DNA of 64,000 nt from Methylocystis rosea (GCF_003855495.1 NZ_CP034087.1:1-64000), one strand, 5' to 3'; counted from the stretch's first letter, positions 49,192-58,678 are shown. Notes: generated by a model not told the origin, from the letters alone. Numbers and translations are program-made.

Positions 49192-51616
49192 CGGCGACCT
49201 CCTTTCGGGCTTCGGTCCAATCGCAGAAGATGGGCACCCAGATGCGCGGATCATTCCCGACCCGCGCGCGCAATTCCTCGCATTCGGCGACGGTCTCGAC
49301 ATTGCCCGAAAGCACTTTCACAAAATCCGGGATGTCCGACAGATCGAGGCGCGCAATGACCGAGTCCTGGTCATGCTTGATCAGAAACTGACGGGAGTCG
49401 GGGTGGGTGTTGAGAACCCAATCGAATTCGCGCTCCGACAGTTTGAAGCCTTCGACATAGCTCCTGCGATCCGCCTTCGCGTTCGGGAAGAAGATATTCG
49501 TCGGCGTTTGTTCGAGCAGCGTGTGCCCCATGGGCGACTGGATAATGTCTCTCGCCGACTGCGTTCCGAATCCGACAATGCCGTTGAGCTTACGGATGGT
49601 TTTCAGCTTGTCGTTGAGAAAGGACGCAAACTTGTCGTCGGTCAGGAGTTTCCATCCCTCATCGATGAACAGCATCATGGGTGCGCCATCCATCATCGCT
49701 TCAATGCGGTGGAAAATGTAGCCGAGCGCTGCGGTGCGAATATCGTCGTCTTCGAGGACTTTCGTCATGTCGAAGCCGAAGACGCCGTTTGTGGCCGACC
49801 AGCGATCGACGTCATTATTGAACAGCCAGCCGCGCGCCTTGGTCCAGACGTCGTAGCGCGACGCGAGATCGTCCTGCCCCATTCGTTCGGCGCCGCGCAG
49901 CAATTGCGCAACGTCGGAAAACCGGCGCTCGCGCGCGGGAATCGAGAAAATCTGGTCGACCGCGCGTTCGATGATTTTGATTTGCAGTGCTGACAGGTCC
50001 GAGCCATCGCGTGGCCGGACCATGAAGCTCAGCAAGTCGTGGAGAAAGGCGCGGTCTTCGGCAGACCCCGCCAGTTGCAGCGGGTTGAAGCCGGTTGGCA
50101 CGCCCGGCGCCAGCACGTCATAGGAGCCGCCCATCGCCCGGATTAGCGGATCGGCGCCGCGATCCTTGTCGAAGAAGGCGACGCGCGGGCGCGGCGTGAC
50201 ACGCATCGCTTGCGCGAGTAGAAAGCCGAGCCCGACGGTCTTGCCGGAGCCGGTCGGGCCGACGACGGTAAAATTGCCAACCTGCCGTCGATGGAAGTTG
50301 AACCAATAGGGCGTCTGGCTCGTCGTCTCCAGGACCGAGATTGCCGGCCCCCAACGATTCCGGTCCTTCTGACCGACCGCGAAATTGTGAAGCGACGCAA
50401 AGCCGACGAAATTACGCGAAGAAATCAGCGAGCGGCGCGCGATATAACCGAAATTGCCCGGTAACTGCGCCCAGAAGCAAGGCTCAGCGTTCATGTCTTC
50501 GCGAACGATGATCGTCCCGAAATTCTGCAGCTCCTGCGTCGCAGCCTGCACGCAGGATTCCATCTCGCGAATCGTGCGGCCGAGCGCGCAGACCGTCAGA
50601 TGATGGTAGCCGAGCACCGTCGCGCCGGTGACCAGCTCATTGCGGGCGATTGTGATCGCCGCCTCGACATCCGTTCCGGCTTCGTCGGAGGCTTTGATCT
50701 GGCGCTCGACCTTCGCAAGATGCGTCATGACTGGCGCGCGGTCTTCGAGGGCGAAGGACTGCGATACGATCAGCTCATGGGGAATGCGCAGCAGCCCGTC
50801 GAGCATCCCCGCCCCCGTATAGGCGGGATATTCGCGAACTGAGAGCATGGCCCCGAACCGCGTATCTGCCGATGAGGCGCCGCGCAGCTCCAGCGCCTTT
50901 TTTCCGAAGGTGACGCGCTTTGTCGGGAGGTAGGTGTCGAGCGGCATGCGCGGCAGCGCGAGACTCAGCGGCGCGCCGCCATTAATAAGCATCGCCAGAA
51001 ACTCGGCGATTTCGGAACAAACAACGCCGCCCCGCATCACGCAGCCGAGGGCGCGTGGCGCATAGCTCGCCATCTCCTTGCAATAGTTCGCCGTCGTGTC
51101 TTTCAGTTCGCGGATCGCCTCGCGCTCGATATCCTTTTCGTCGACGCCGAGGCCTTTGCGAAACAGAGTCGCGGCCCTCTCCGCCATGCCGACCTTGCCG
51201 ACGAAGCCGCGCCGAATGATCGTAACATAGAGATCATTGACAAACATGCGCCTTTTCCCCTGTCCCGCCATATAGCGGCGATCCAGCTCCCGGCAGAACC
51301 AGTTGTCGAAAGCGCCGCCGATTTCCGGCGTGACCTCCCGGCGGATTGTGTGGCAATAGACGGCGAAGCGGCTATCGTTCATCGCCCGGAGCAGCGTGTT
51401 GCGCGCTGAGAGCCGCATGTCGATGTAGGCTTGATCGGCCGTCTGGAAGCAGAAGCCGCCAATTTTCACGACCATGAGGAAATGACCGTCTTTGGTTTTG
51501 ACGATCTGTTCCTCTACGTGGCGGAGATAGGGAATATGCTTCGCAATCGCGGCTTCTTTCGCCTCGATTCCACCGAACGTCAAAGACCGCAGAATGTGTT
51601 TTGCGAGTTTCGCCAA
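49181..51616 (-). CDS. virB4: VirB4-type T4SS ATPase
   Basis: An 811-residue ATPase. The N-terminal CagE/TrbE region contains YLRHVEEQIVKTKDGHFLMV and RRFVGKVG-like IRRGFVGKVGMAER. The C-terminal P-loop domain has TVVGPTGSGKTVGLGFLLAQ (Walker A), PMMLFIDEGWKLLTDDKFAS (Walker B) and GFGTQSARDIIQS. It drives pilus assembly and substrate transfer at the inner membrane. All expected motifs are present. Confidence 0.95.
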   Translation of the reverse strand: MAKLAKHILRSLTFGGIEAKEAAIAKHIPYLRHVEEQIVKTKDGHFLMVVKIGGFCFQTADQAYIDMRLSARNTLLRAMNDSRFAVYCHTIRREVTPEIGGAFDNWFCRELDRRYMAGQGKRRMFVNDLYVTIIRRGFVGKVGMAERAATLFRKGLGVDEKDIEREAIRELKDTTANYCKEMASYAPRALGCVMRGGVVCSEIAEFLAMLINGGAPLSLALPRMPLDTYLPTKRVTFGKKALELRGASSADTRFGAMLSVREYPAYTGAGMLDGLLRIPHELIVSQSFALEDRAPVMTHLAKVERQIKASDEAGTDVEAAITIARNELVTGATVLGYHHLTVCALGRTIREMESCVQAATQELQNFGTIIVREDMNAEPCFWAQLPGNFGYIARRSLISSRNFVGFASLHNFAVGQKDRNRWGPAISVLETTSQTPYWFNFHRRQVGNFTVVGPTGSGKTVGLGFLLAQAMRVTPRPRVAFFDKDRGADPLIRAMGGSYDVLAPGVPTGFNPLQLAGSAEDRAFLHDLLSFMVRPRDGSDLSALQIKIIERAVDQIFSIPARERRFSDVAQLLRGAERMGQDDLASRYDVWTKARGWLFNNDVDRWSATNGVFGFDMTKVLEDDDIRTAALGYIFHRIEAMMDGAPMMLFIDEGWKLLTDDKFASFLNDKLKTIRKLNGIVGFGTQSARDIIQSPMGHTLLEQTPTNIFFPNAKADRRSYVEGFKLSEREFDWVLNTHPDSRQFLIKHDQDSVIARLDLSDIPDFVKVLSGNVETVAECEELRARVGNDPRIWVPIFCDWTEARKEVADAA

Positions 51617-51625
51617 ATCGCCACC

Positions 51626-51916
51626 TTACGGCTGATAGGAGTCGCCGCCCCAAAATCGGTGATTGCGGGTAATCGGGCACTTGCCGAAGCGCGTCAGGAT
51701 CACATCGACAAAACGATTGTCCCGAACCGTGAGCACATAGGCCACGGCATGGATCGGCGGAAACAGCAGGAACATCAGCAGATTCTTCGTGTTGATGAAG
51801 ATCAGCACGACAACGCAGCATTCGAGAACAAACAGCACATAGGGAACGCCGAGCATCATCGGCGGCCGTGTCAATCCGCCAATGAGAGGGTCCAGTTTGG
51901 GCCTTCCCGAAGCCAT
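51626..51916 (-). CDS. virB3: VirB3-like T4SS protein
   Basis: Ninety-six residues with the hallmark PLIGGLTRPPMMLGVPYVLF and two close transmembrane segments (VLECCVVVLIFI, LLMFLLFPPIHAVAYVL). It ends nine bases before virB4 and its ATG overlaps the virB2 stop by one base. The longer overlapping frame to 52210 is a shadow. Confidence 0.92.
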   Translation of the reverse strand: MASGRPKLDPLIGGLTRPPMMLGVPYVLFVLECCVVVLIFINTKNLLMFLLFPPIHAVAYVLTVRDNRFVDVILTRFGKCPITRNHRFWGGDSYQP

Positions 51917-52233
51917 CAGCGTCCGCCCATCCCGCCGGTGAGCGACGTGACAACCTGCGCGGCGCCAAAGATCAGGGCGACGCCGATGACGACAGAAAAC
52001 GCCCAGCCCCACGGAATCCGCGATGTGAGCGCGAGATAGCCGACCGCCGCCACGGCGACTGTTGCGGCCGTCGTCGCGAATGTCCCAGTCATAAAATCGA
52101 GGACGCTCGACAGCGCGGTGTTGAGCGGCTGAAAGGTTGCGGATGAGGCCAGCGCCGTGTCGCTCCACGAGACAATCGCAATGCAGATAATCAAACTCAG
52201 CAACAGCCAATCGCGCCCATTCCCAACGTTCAT
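51916..52233 (-). CDS. virB2: VirB2-like pilin
   Basis: A 105-residue prepilin: a long signal segment (LLLSLIICIAIVSWSDTALA), then two hydrophobic helices (LDFMTGTFATTAATVAVAAV, WAFSVVIGVALIFGAAQVVT) joined by a short basic loop and a Gly-rich end. This is the TrbC/VirB2 layout. Cleavage is expected after DTALA. Confidence 0.92.
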   Translation of the reverse strand: MNVGNGRDWLLLSLIICIAIVSWSDTALASSATFQPLNTALSSVLDFMTGTFATTAATVAVAAVGYLALTSRIPWGWAFSVVIGVALIFGAAQVVTSLTGGMGGR

Positions 52234-53072
52234 TTCTGTTCTCCCGGATCGTCGCTGCTGACGTAAAGCACCGAGCCGCCGATCCATTGCTGTCCTTTGG
52301 CGTCTGCCCTGGGTCTCTCCGAAGCTTCTTGAACGGACGGCGCGTGGAATCTGGATTGCTTGGCCACGCCCCCGGCTTGCCGCGTCGAAACCCCTTCGAG
52401 GCCGTAATATTTGTTGGTTGCCTTCGCGACGTAGCGCACTGTTTCTGCGATTGCGGGCACGCCGCGTGATTGGTAAACCCGCTCGGGCCCGGCGTTGTAG
52501 GCGGCGGTGATCAGCATTAGATTTCCGCCAAATTGTGCGCTGAGGTCTTTCAGGAAGAGCATCGCCCCATGCACATTCTCAGCAGGGTTGCATATGTCGC
52601 GAACGCCATATTGGGCGGCTGTGTCCGGCATCAGCTGCATGGGGCCGCGTGCGCCCTTGCGCGAATTTAGGTCCGCTCCATCATTGGATTCGAGCGAAAG
52701 AATCGTGAGGGCGAGTTTTTCATCGACGCCGACGCTTGACGCCTCGTGCGCGACGAGATCGCGCAGGCTCGCGTCGTCCATCGCGCTTTCACAACGCTCA
52801 GCGAGAGCACTCTCGCCGGTCAGCGCCGCGTCGTTCGACGCCTGACGCCGCTTGGCGGATGGCTGAGCAACGGCGACGTCCGATTGTGCTGCGTCAACGG
52901 CGACGAGCCGCCGGAACCTCTCAGGCACAACTTTGGTCGGCGCTTCCTGACGCACATCCTCAGCTCCCGCGATCACAGCGGCCGGCGCGCTTGTGCGCGC
53001 GCCGTTGTTCTGGGCCTGGGCGCCTAACACTGGGTACACGCAACACACAGCAGGCAGCAAAAGTTTCCGCAT
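52230..53072 (-). CDS. virB1: VirB1-like lytic transglycosylase
   Basis: From the ATG at 53072 this encodes 280 residues with a signal peptide (LLLPAVCCVYPVLGAQAQ). The SLT domain is at about residues 115-215: LALTILSLESNDGADLNSRK with the catalytic Glu, GARGPMQLMPDTAAQYGV, and LMLITAAYNAGPERV. It opens gaps in peptidoglycan for the channel. It is first in the vir operon and overlaps virB2 by four bases. Confidence 0.93.
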   Translation of the reverse strand: MRKLLLPAVCCVYPVLGAQAQNNGARTSAPAAVIAGAEDVRQEAPTKVVPERFRRLVAVDAAQSDVAVAQPSAKRRQASNDAALTGESALAERCESAMDDASLRDLVAHEASSVGVDEKLALTILSLESNDGADLNSRKGARGPMQLMPDTAAQYGVRDICNPAENVHGAMLFLKDLSAQFGGNLMLITAAYNAGPERVYQSRGVPAIAETVRYVAKATNKYYGLEGVSTRQAGGVAKQSRFHAPSVQEASERPRADAKGQQWIGGSVLYVSSDDPGEQK

Positions 53073-53221
53073 GGCGAAACTCCCCCTGGAGTCGCCTCTC
53101 CTGTAACGTGCCTCTAATAAATTGGCAACCTTCAAAAATTGCGCTATGAAGCTTTCGAGGCGCGTCGTTCCGGCGCGCGCTTGCGCGACCGCGCGCGACA
53201 ACCAGTCAGGCGGGGCGTTTC
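53073..53221. promoter_or_regulatory. Divergent promoter region of the virB operon, with shared 19-bp motif
   Basis: GCCTCTAATAAATTGGCAA at 53110-53128 matches the element before the traK-like operon at 18 of 19 positions. It lies 38 bases upstream of the virB1 ATG and 94 bases before the divergent gene at 53222. The region is relatively AT-rich. It is the only intergenic space between the two divergent transcripts, so it should hold both promoters. Confidence 0.6.
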
Positions 53222-53551
53222 ATGAGAAATGAAGGCGAAAATAATCACTACTACGACGCGGAACTGTCTGGCGTCAGCTTGTTCGGAATTGCCGTCACGC
53301 TCGCCATCGCCGCCGCAATTGCGGCTGTGGCATGGCTCGATGCACAGCCCCTACAAGTCGTTGGCTGGATTCTCTTTCCGATCGAATATCTGTTGAACGC
53401 CGTCTTCTTTCCGGAAGTTCAGACGCCCTTGCGCAGCAATGCCGTTGCGTTGTTTATAGCGCTGCCGACGTTTGCGCTTCTTTACGCTGTCTATCGCCTT
53501 TCAAAAGCTTTGTTTTCTCTTGTCAAGCGCTCCCGATCGGAGCGCCCCTAA
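53222..53551 (+). CDS. Small multi-span membrane protein
   Basis: A 109-residue protein with three hydrophobic segments (SLFGIAVTLAIAAAIAAVAW, VVGWILFPIEYLLNAVFF, ALFIALPTFALLYAVYRL) and a basic tail. No family recognised. It starts the rightward operon divergent from virB1 and overlaps the next gene by one base, so it may serve conjugation. Confidence 0.65.
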   Translation: MRNEGENNHYYDAELSGVSLFGIAVTLAIAAAIAAVAWLDAQPLQVVGWILFPIEYLLNAVFFPEVQTPLRSNAVALFIALPTFALLYAVYRLSKALFSLVKRSRSERP

Positions 53552-54162
53552 TGACTTCGACGTCGGTTCGCTACTTTGCAACGATGGCAATGTTCCTTGG
53601 CGCGTGTTGCTTATCGGTCACGCACGCGCAGACCTATACGTCCGACCCCGGCGCGTGGCGTCCTGTAGCTTACTCGGACCTTCTCTTCCCTCTAGGCGAA
53701 GCAGAATCATACGCCTCGCTTTGGCAGGACCGGCTCGACGAGAGCAACAAGAAGTCGGCGTCGATCAATCCTGGTGGGCTGCTCAATATGAGCATCGTTG
53801 TTGGCAATCGCGGCGCCAGCGAGTGGCATTTTTCGATCAATTTCCAGACGAAACTTGTCGCCCTTAGCGTGCTCAGTACGCCCTATCTGTGCACCGATGA
53901 ATATCCGTCGCCGACACAAGGTATCCGGATCAAGGTTTGTCCGTCGCGTCTTGTGACGTTCCAAAGCAACAGCTACAGCGTCATCGACGGCGCCGCATGC
54001 TTTGTCGAGAAGACGCCAGGCGCGCCGGCGGAGGACTCGACCGCGACTGTCACCTACGCGGCTTATGATGTTCCGTCACGCTCGATTCGCCTGCGCTACA
54101 CTGTGTCGCATCAAGAGATCGACCGCTGCGCTCAATCCGTGCCGCTTCACCCGGAGAATTAG
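53551..54162 (+). CDS. Exported hypothetical protein
   Basis: A 203-residue protein with a signal peptide (MFLGACCLSVTHAQ) and a beta-rich mature part with several cysteines (YLCTDEYPSPTQGIRIKVCP, GAACFVEKTPG). It resembles the protein at 54399 in layout (SYASLWQDRL versus LQTRIWSDQL early on), so the two may be distant paralogues. Function unknown. Confidence 0.65.
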   Translation: MTSTSVRYFATMAMFLGACCLSVTHAQTYTSDPGAWRPVAYSDLLFPLGEAESYASLWQDRLDESNKKSASINPGGLLNMSIVVGNRGASEWHFSINFQTKLVALSVLSTPYLCTDEYPSPTQGIRIKVCPSRLVTFQSNSYSVIDGAACFVEKTPGAPAEDSTATVTYAAYDVPSRSIRLRYTVSHQEIDRCAQSVPLHPEN

Positions 54163-54206
54163 ACGCGGTAACGCGCCGTCAGCTGCTGATGAAAAGGAGC
54201 AACGCC

Positions 54207-54929
54207 ATGAAGCACATCGCCATTCCCTCGCGATCGACCATGCGGATGATGGCGCGAGCGGGCGGCTATGACCGTCAATCACAAAATCCGGCTCCGCAAG
54301 CGGACGCTCGGATTTTCTGTCGGCGCTTCGCGCCTTTGACGCCGCCGCGCCGTCACGCCGTATCCATCGCATTGGCTCGCTATGCGAAGGAGGTCGTCAT
54401 GAGTGCCGCAAGCGTGATCGCGCTTTTGATCCCGTTCACCGCCGGCGCTCAGCAACCCGAATCACATCGCCTTTTCGCGGAATCTTTCAGCTTAACGACG
54501 AGCAATTTGCAAACACGAATCTGGTCCGATCAACTGCCCGCGCTGCTTTCGGGCCGCAAGCATCTCCAAGCAGCTGCGCCGGACGCGAACATCGGGCTTA
54601 CGGGGCTCGTATACGAAACGCAGTTTAAGGTCGACAGGCGCGTTTATGTGGTTTCAGTCCTCAATCATCAATGCGCAAATACAGGTCTAGAACATTCGTT
54701 GTCGTGCCCGGCTCGGATCGCTGAAATAAGCGGGAGCACGCCACGACTGATACAGGAAGTCCCCAATTTTGTGGTGTCATTCCAACCTGACGCGACGGGC
54801 ACCAAGACGAATGCGCAATCAGGGTACATGACGATCGCATCATTCGATCCCGCGACGCGGGCGCTCACCTTCACCGATGTTTCCGACGGCCAGCAAACCG
54901 CCCTGCCCATTCGCATCAATCTAGAATAG
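54207..54929 (+). CDS. Exported hypothetical protein, two possible starts
   Basis: The frame can start at 54207 (AAAAGGAG just upstream) or at 54399 (AAGGAGG just upstream). Only the second gives a proper signal peptide (AASVIALLIPFTAGAQQ), leaving a 176-residue protein with ESFSLTTSNLQTRIWSDQLP, CANTGLEHSLSCPARIAEIS and GYMTIASFDPATRALTF. The first 64 residues are Arg-rich and may be a leader or a fused small gene. Function unknown; distant likeness to the preceding gene. Confidence 0.6.
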   Translation: MKHIAIPSRSTMRMMARAGGYDRQSQNPAPQADARIFCRRFAPLTPPRRHAVSIALARYAKEVVMSAASVIALLIPFTAGAQQPESHRLFAESFSLTTSNLQTRIWSDQLPALLSGRKHLQAAAPDANIGLTGLVYETQFKVDRRVYVVSVLNHQCANTGLEHSLSCPARIAEISGSTPRLIQEVPNFVVSFQPDATGTKTNAQSGYMTIASFDPATRALTFTDVSDGQQTALPIRINLE

Positions 54930-54949
54930 GCCGTTTCGCGAGGACCGAC

Positions 54950-55717
54950 ATGCGCTGCTTCCCTTATATTACGTTCGCCTTGCTCGCCGCCGCGGGGAAC
55001 TCGCCGGTCAACGCCTTTCTGGCGTCGGGATGCTCGAACTCCGATTACTCAGCCTCCGATATCGCCTCCGCTCTCAAAAAGTGCGACAGCGCGAACGACA
55101 CGTTGAAGGACAACGCCTGTAACTTTGGCGGCGCGGCGATGGCGGAGTCCGGCGGCAACACGTGCGAGTCGAATGGCAACAATTTCGGCGTTCTGCAGCT
55201 TACTCGGAGTAATCTCAACGGCACCGGGATCTCCTCGGATCAATATCTGAACCTCCCCATGCAGCAACAGGTTTGCATATGGGCGCAACAGGTCGGCAAT
55301 TCGAACACGCAAGGCGGTTATCAGACGCTCGCCAACAACGGCAATATCGGCGGAACTCGCGTCACATCAGGAATGTTGATGGCTTGCTTTCAGTTCGGTC
55401 CGCTTATCTGCAAAAACGACATCGCGTCCATGCAGTCACACGGCGGCGCGTGTCCGACTGCGGGCAATGGCGGTGTGCGGGCAACAAATGCGACCCTCGC
55501 GAACGGTTCCGCAAACCTCGACGGAAATAACCAGTCGATTTGCTCTTGGGGCGGCGCGATCCAGAGCAAGATCAACCAAGCAGCCGCCACCTGCAAACCG
55601 GGTAATGGCGGAAACAATGGCGGCACTGAGTGCCCCGGCAACGGCACGACCCCGAACGGCGTCATTCCGCCGACGCCGGGCAATGCGCCCGTGCAACTTC
55701 CCCCAAATCTGGCTTGA
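54950..55717 (+). CDS. Exported lysozyme-like protein
   Basis: A 255-residue exported protein (signal peptide ends near NSPVNAF). NFGGAAMAESGGNTCESNGN and NFGVLQLTRSNL resemble a transglycosylase/lysozyme core: a Glu in a MAESGG context followed by G-V-L-Q. Ten cysteines suggest disulfides, and the C terminus is a Gly/Asn/Pro-rich tail. It may be a second peptidoglycan hydrolase for the conjugation apparatus, or a secreted toxin-like factor. Confidence 0.6.
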   Translation: MRCFPYITFALLAAAGNSPVNAFLASGCSNSDYSASDIASALKKCDSANDTLKDNACNFGGAAMAESGGNTCESNGNNFGVLQLTRSNLNGTGISSDQYLNLPMQQQVCIWAQQVGNSNTQGGYQTLANNGNIGGTRVTSGMLMACFQFGPLICKNDIASMQSHGGACPTAGNGGVRATNATLANGSANLDGNNQSICSWGGAIQSKINQAAATCKPGNGGNNGGTECPGNGTTPNGVIPPTPGNAPVQLPPNLA

Positions 55718-55725
55718 TTAAAGTC

Positions 55726-56304
55726 ATGCGCGTCGTAGTACGACTCGCCCTCGTCATCGCATCGACGGCGCTCCCCGCGGTCGGCAGCGCACAGACGCAG
55801 ACACCGCCTGCGCTCCCCGTGTTTGACTTTCCGCAGTCCGGCGTCACCTTTGAGACGGGAGACAGCTGGTCCACGAACGGTCAGGCTTTCCGCCTCTATG
55901 GCGTTCAAAGCTGCATTCGGGGGACGTTTTTCACGAACTCGGCCAAGGTCCGCACCGATTGCGGGGAGGCATCGCTCGCCTATCTCGCTGCGATCGTTCG
56001 CGACGCGAAGCCTCGATGCACTGCTATTGCGCAGGCTGCTATTGCCCAGGCTGGCGTGCCACCAGTCATCTTCTCGGTTTGCGCCGTCCATATCGGGAGC
56101 AACATACTCGACCTCGGAACCGTGCTTATCACGCAGGGCTTCGCCTTCGCGGCGACCGACGCCACCGGCAGGCCAACGAAATTTGAATATGCCGTCGCGG
56201 AGAGTGAGGCTTCCAGGGCGAAGCGCGGCCTTTGGTCGGCGTCCGATCTGCCGCATCCGTCGATGATTTTGATGAACGCGGCGCGCGCAGCTCGACCGCA
56301 ATAG
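55726..56304 (+). CDS. Exported thermonuclease-like (SNase-fold) protein, degenerate
   Basis: A 192-residue protein with a signal peptide (STALPAVGSAQTQ). The end EYAVAESEASRAKRGLWSAS is the classic tail of staphylococcal-nuclease-like proteins, and GQAFRLYGVQSCIRGT is the strand with the first Arg. The usual Asp-rich metal site (RLxGIDAPE) is replaced by RLYGVQSC, so catalysis is doubtful. It ends two bases before the primase-like gene. Confidence 0.65.
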   Translation: MRVVVRLALVIASTALPAVGSAQTQTPPALPVFDFPQSGVTFETGDSWSTNGQAFRLYGVQSCIRGTFFTNSAKVRTDCGEASLAYLAAIVRDAKPRCTAIAQAAIAQAGVPPVIFSVCAVHIGSNILDLGTVLITQGFAFAATDATGRPTKFEYAVAESEASRAKRGLWSASDLPHPSMILMNAARAARPQ

Positions 56305-56306
56305 CC

Positions 56307-57215
56307 ATGCTTGCGAGTGCCCACGCCGTCGCCCAGGTCCTTGGAGGACGGCGCGAGGGGCGCGGCTACCTCTGCCATTGCCCGGTCGAGACCCACGGTA
56401 AGCAGCGCGGCGACAAGCGCCCGTCGCTCAGCGTCAATGACGGCAATCAGGGTGTGATTCTGCATTGCTTCGCCGGCTGCGATCCGCGCGATGTGATTGC
56501 CGCGATCAACGCCAAGGACCCGAATGAGCGCGCCGAAATCACGGTTCGCCCGCCGCTCAACGAGAAGCCGGCGCCCAAGACAACCAGCGCCTATGCGCGT
56601 CGTCTCTGGCGATCGGCGATCGGCGTTCCCGGCACGATCGGCGAGAACTTCCTGCGCGAGCGCGGCCTACCGAATAAACCGCCGGCGTCTATTCGCTTCC
56701 TGCCATCCTATCGCTACGACAGGAACCAGCCACATAGCGCCCTGCCCTGCCTTGTCGCCGCCGCTCAAGCGCCGACACGCGAAATCGTCGGCGTTCAACT
56801 CACTTTCTTGCATCCGGGCGGCCGTCGCAAAGCCGACGTTGAATATCCCCGGCGCGCGATCGGACCGCTTGGGGCGTCGATGCTTCGACTCGCTCCGGTC
56901 GAGGCGTCGCTCGGCATAGCCGAGGGCTTCGAAAAGGCTTGGGCCGCGCAGCTCCTATTCGGCGAACCTGTATGGTCCACGCTCGGCGTCGATCGTTTCG
57001 GCGTCGTCATCTGGCCTGAGACCGTAACCGGGCTCACCATCTACGCCGACAACGATAGGCCCGGCCTTACAGCCGCGCGCGAGCGGCGCGGGGCGCACCC
57101 TGAAATCACAATCCGAATCCGCTATTGCGCCGCCGAGGGCCAGGACTTCGACAAGCTCTACAAGGCTGTTGCGGGCGACCGGGCCGAAGCCCTGAAACGC
57201 ATCATTGAGGAATGA
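56307..57215 (+). CDS. Toprim-domain protein, primase-like
   Basis: A 302-residue protein. Residues 10-55 hold a CHC2-like zinc motif (GYLCHCPVETHGKQRGDKRP, GVILHCFAGCDPRDVI). GENFLRERGLP and ALPCLVAAAQAP follow. The toprim core is LGIAEGFEKAWAAQLLFGEP with the Glu and GLTIYADNDRPGLTAARERR with the D-x-D. This is the layout of plasmid and phage primase fragments that prime the transferred strand. No helicase domain is attached. Confidence 0.82.
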   Translation: MLASAHAVAQVLGGRREGRGYLCHCPVETHGKQRGDKRPSLSVNDGNQGVILHCFAGCDPRDVIAAINAKDPNERAEITVRPPLNEKPAPKTTSAYARRLWRSAIGVPGTIGENFLRERGLPNKPPASIRFLPSYRYDRNQPHSALPCLVAAAQAPTREIVGVQLTFLHPGGRRKADVEYPRRAIGPLGASMLRLAPVEASLGIAEGFEKAWAAQLLFGEPVWSTLGVDRFGVVIWPETVTGLTIYADNDRPGLTAARERRGAHPEITIRIRYCAAEGQDFDKLYKAVAGDRAEALKRIIEE

Positions 57216-58011
57216 GCGACCGCTTGGCGCCACTTCGGGACCTTCCAGCAAGCTGCCCTGCGAGTGTGATCCGCTGCGTTATTCGACATGGGATCTCGGC
57301 GCCGATCGGCGCGGCGATTGCCTGACTTCTCCCGTTGCGGTTGGGTCATTTCGATGCGCCGAACCGCGCAACGAGGGAGATGGCCTTGCCCGTCTCGCCG
57401 AGCAGGAAAGCTCCGCCGTCGGTGGAGCTCTCGCGAGAGCGATCCGGCACTTCCATGAATTCGCTCACGAATTCGCGCGATACCGGTTCACAACAGAGGG
57501 GAACTACGAGCCTATGCCGCAGTCGGGACCGCTTGGCGGGTCGCCCCAGCCGGCGGGATCAGGGTGACCTCTTCGCCATTTTCGCGCAGGGCGAGATGGA
57601 AAGCTGGGCGGATTTTGTGCAAAAGATTTGTGCGAAAGTCCGGGCGTCACCGTAGCTCGACCAGAAACATGGGAAGGTTCGCTATGGGTCTTGGTTGTGT
57701 AAAAACTCAGCGGAGATTGCTTCACTGAAAAAGATCAATGAATTTTCGAGGCATCACACCAATCGGAACGAGGAAAATCGCAAAAGATTCCGCTGAGAGC
57801 GGCCATTTTCGACTGAGTTTAAATTGGGCATGTAGTTTTCACGCAGCCAGGGTCATTTTGTCACCTTCATCAGATAACAAAAAACTGCGAAAGCCCCCTT
57901 CTCCTCCTCTGCTTGCGCTCTTATCCCCGGCCTCTCCAACTGCGGCGCCCGTTCGACTCCCGCTCGTGTCTGAGAAGCCGCGCAAGGGGCGCTGCCCTTA
58001 AGACCACGGCG
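57216..58011. other. Long region without a firm gene; possible small ORF and IS end
   Basis: A 91-codon frame at 57380-57655 starts after GAGGGAG (MALPVSPSRKAPPSVELSRE, ends ESWADFVQKICAKVRAS), but I cannot tell whether it is real. From about 57680 to 57900 GC drops, and GGTTGTGTAAAAACTCAGCGG resembles IS ends. CTCAGCGGA (57706-57714) is repeated inverted at 57789-57797. This probably marks an old insertion scar. Confidence 0.35.
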
Positions 58012-58533
58012 TTAGCGCGGCGCAACTCGTTTGGCGACAGTTGCGGGTTTGCGCGGCGGCTCGACGCCAAGCAATTCCCACAAGCTGATTTCCAATCGTT
58101 CCGCGAGTTCGACGAGCACCAGTAGCGACGGGTTCGATACGCAATCGGTGATGAGATAGAGCTGCGGCAGAGAAACGTTCAGAAACTTTGCGAAGTCTTG
58201 TTTCGTCAAACCGCTCTTGCGGAAACGCTGATTCACGACAGCGCCGATCGTCTCGATCATTTTCGGACCGGAGGGGTTCTTACGCTTGCCAACCGGCTTG
58301 CCTTCGAGCAACTCGTATAAGGGCACGCGAAGCCTTTTCGAGATTTCCGCCAACATCGTGAGGGACGGATTGCCGAGCCGGCGACGCACATAGCGAAATT
58401 GCGACCCTGACATGCCGACGAATTCGGCGAATTCCGGCTTCGACAAGCCGCTTGCCGCTTGTTCCGCAATCAGGCGATTTGAAAGGTTTGCGAGGTGGGG
58501 CGATTCAAGCCGATCAGCGATCGTAACGACCAT
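58012..58533 (-). CDS. Regulator with two tandem Xre-type HTH domains
   Basis: A 173-residue protein (ATG 58533; a start at 58614 would add a basic 27-residue leader). Two HTH units are visible: ASGLSKPEFAEFVGMSGSQF with NPSLTMLAEISKRLRVPLYE, and KSGLTKQDFAKFLNVSLPQL with NPSLLVLVELAERLEISLWE. The duplication within one chain gives a built-in dimer. A perfect 14-bp palindrome and the shared motif lie upstream, so it is a candidate plasmid transfer regulator. Confidence 0.8.
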   Translation of the reverse strand: MVVTIADRLESPHLANLSNRLIAEQAASGLSKPEFAEFVGMSGSQFRYVRRRLGNPSLTMLAEISKRLRVPLYELLEGKPVGKRKNPSGPKMIETIGAVVNQRFRKSGLTKQDFAKFLNVSLPQLYLITDCVSNPSLLVLVELAERLEISLWELLGVEPPRKPATVAKRVAPR

Positions 58534-58678
58534 TAGTCGGCGTCGTCGATCTCCCCGGTTCTTAGCCCCCGCTTTACCCGCCTTACGCGACCGCTTTGGC
58601 CCGCCGACGATCATTTTGCCCCGGAAATGTCACGACACCGCCCGCGCACTGTCTTAGATTGATGCGCGGCTGCCAAGG

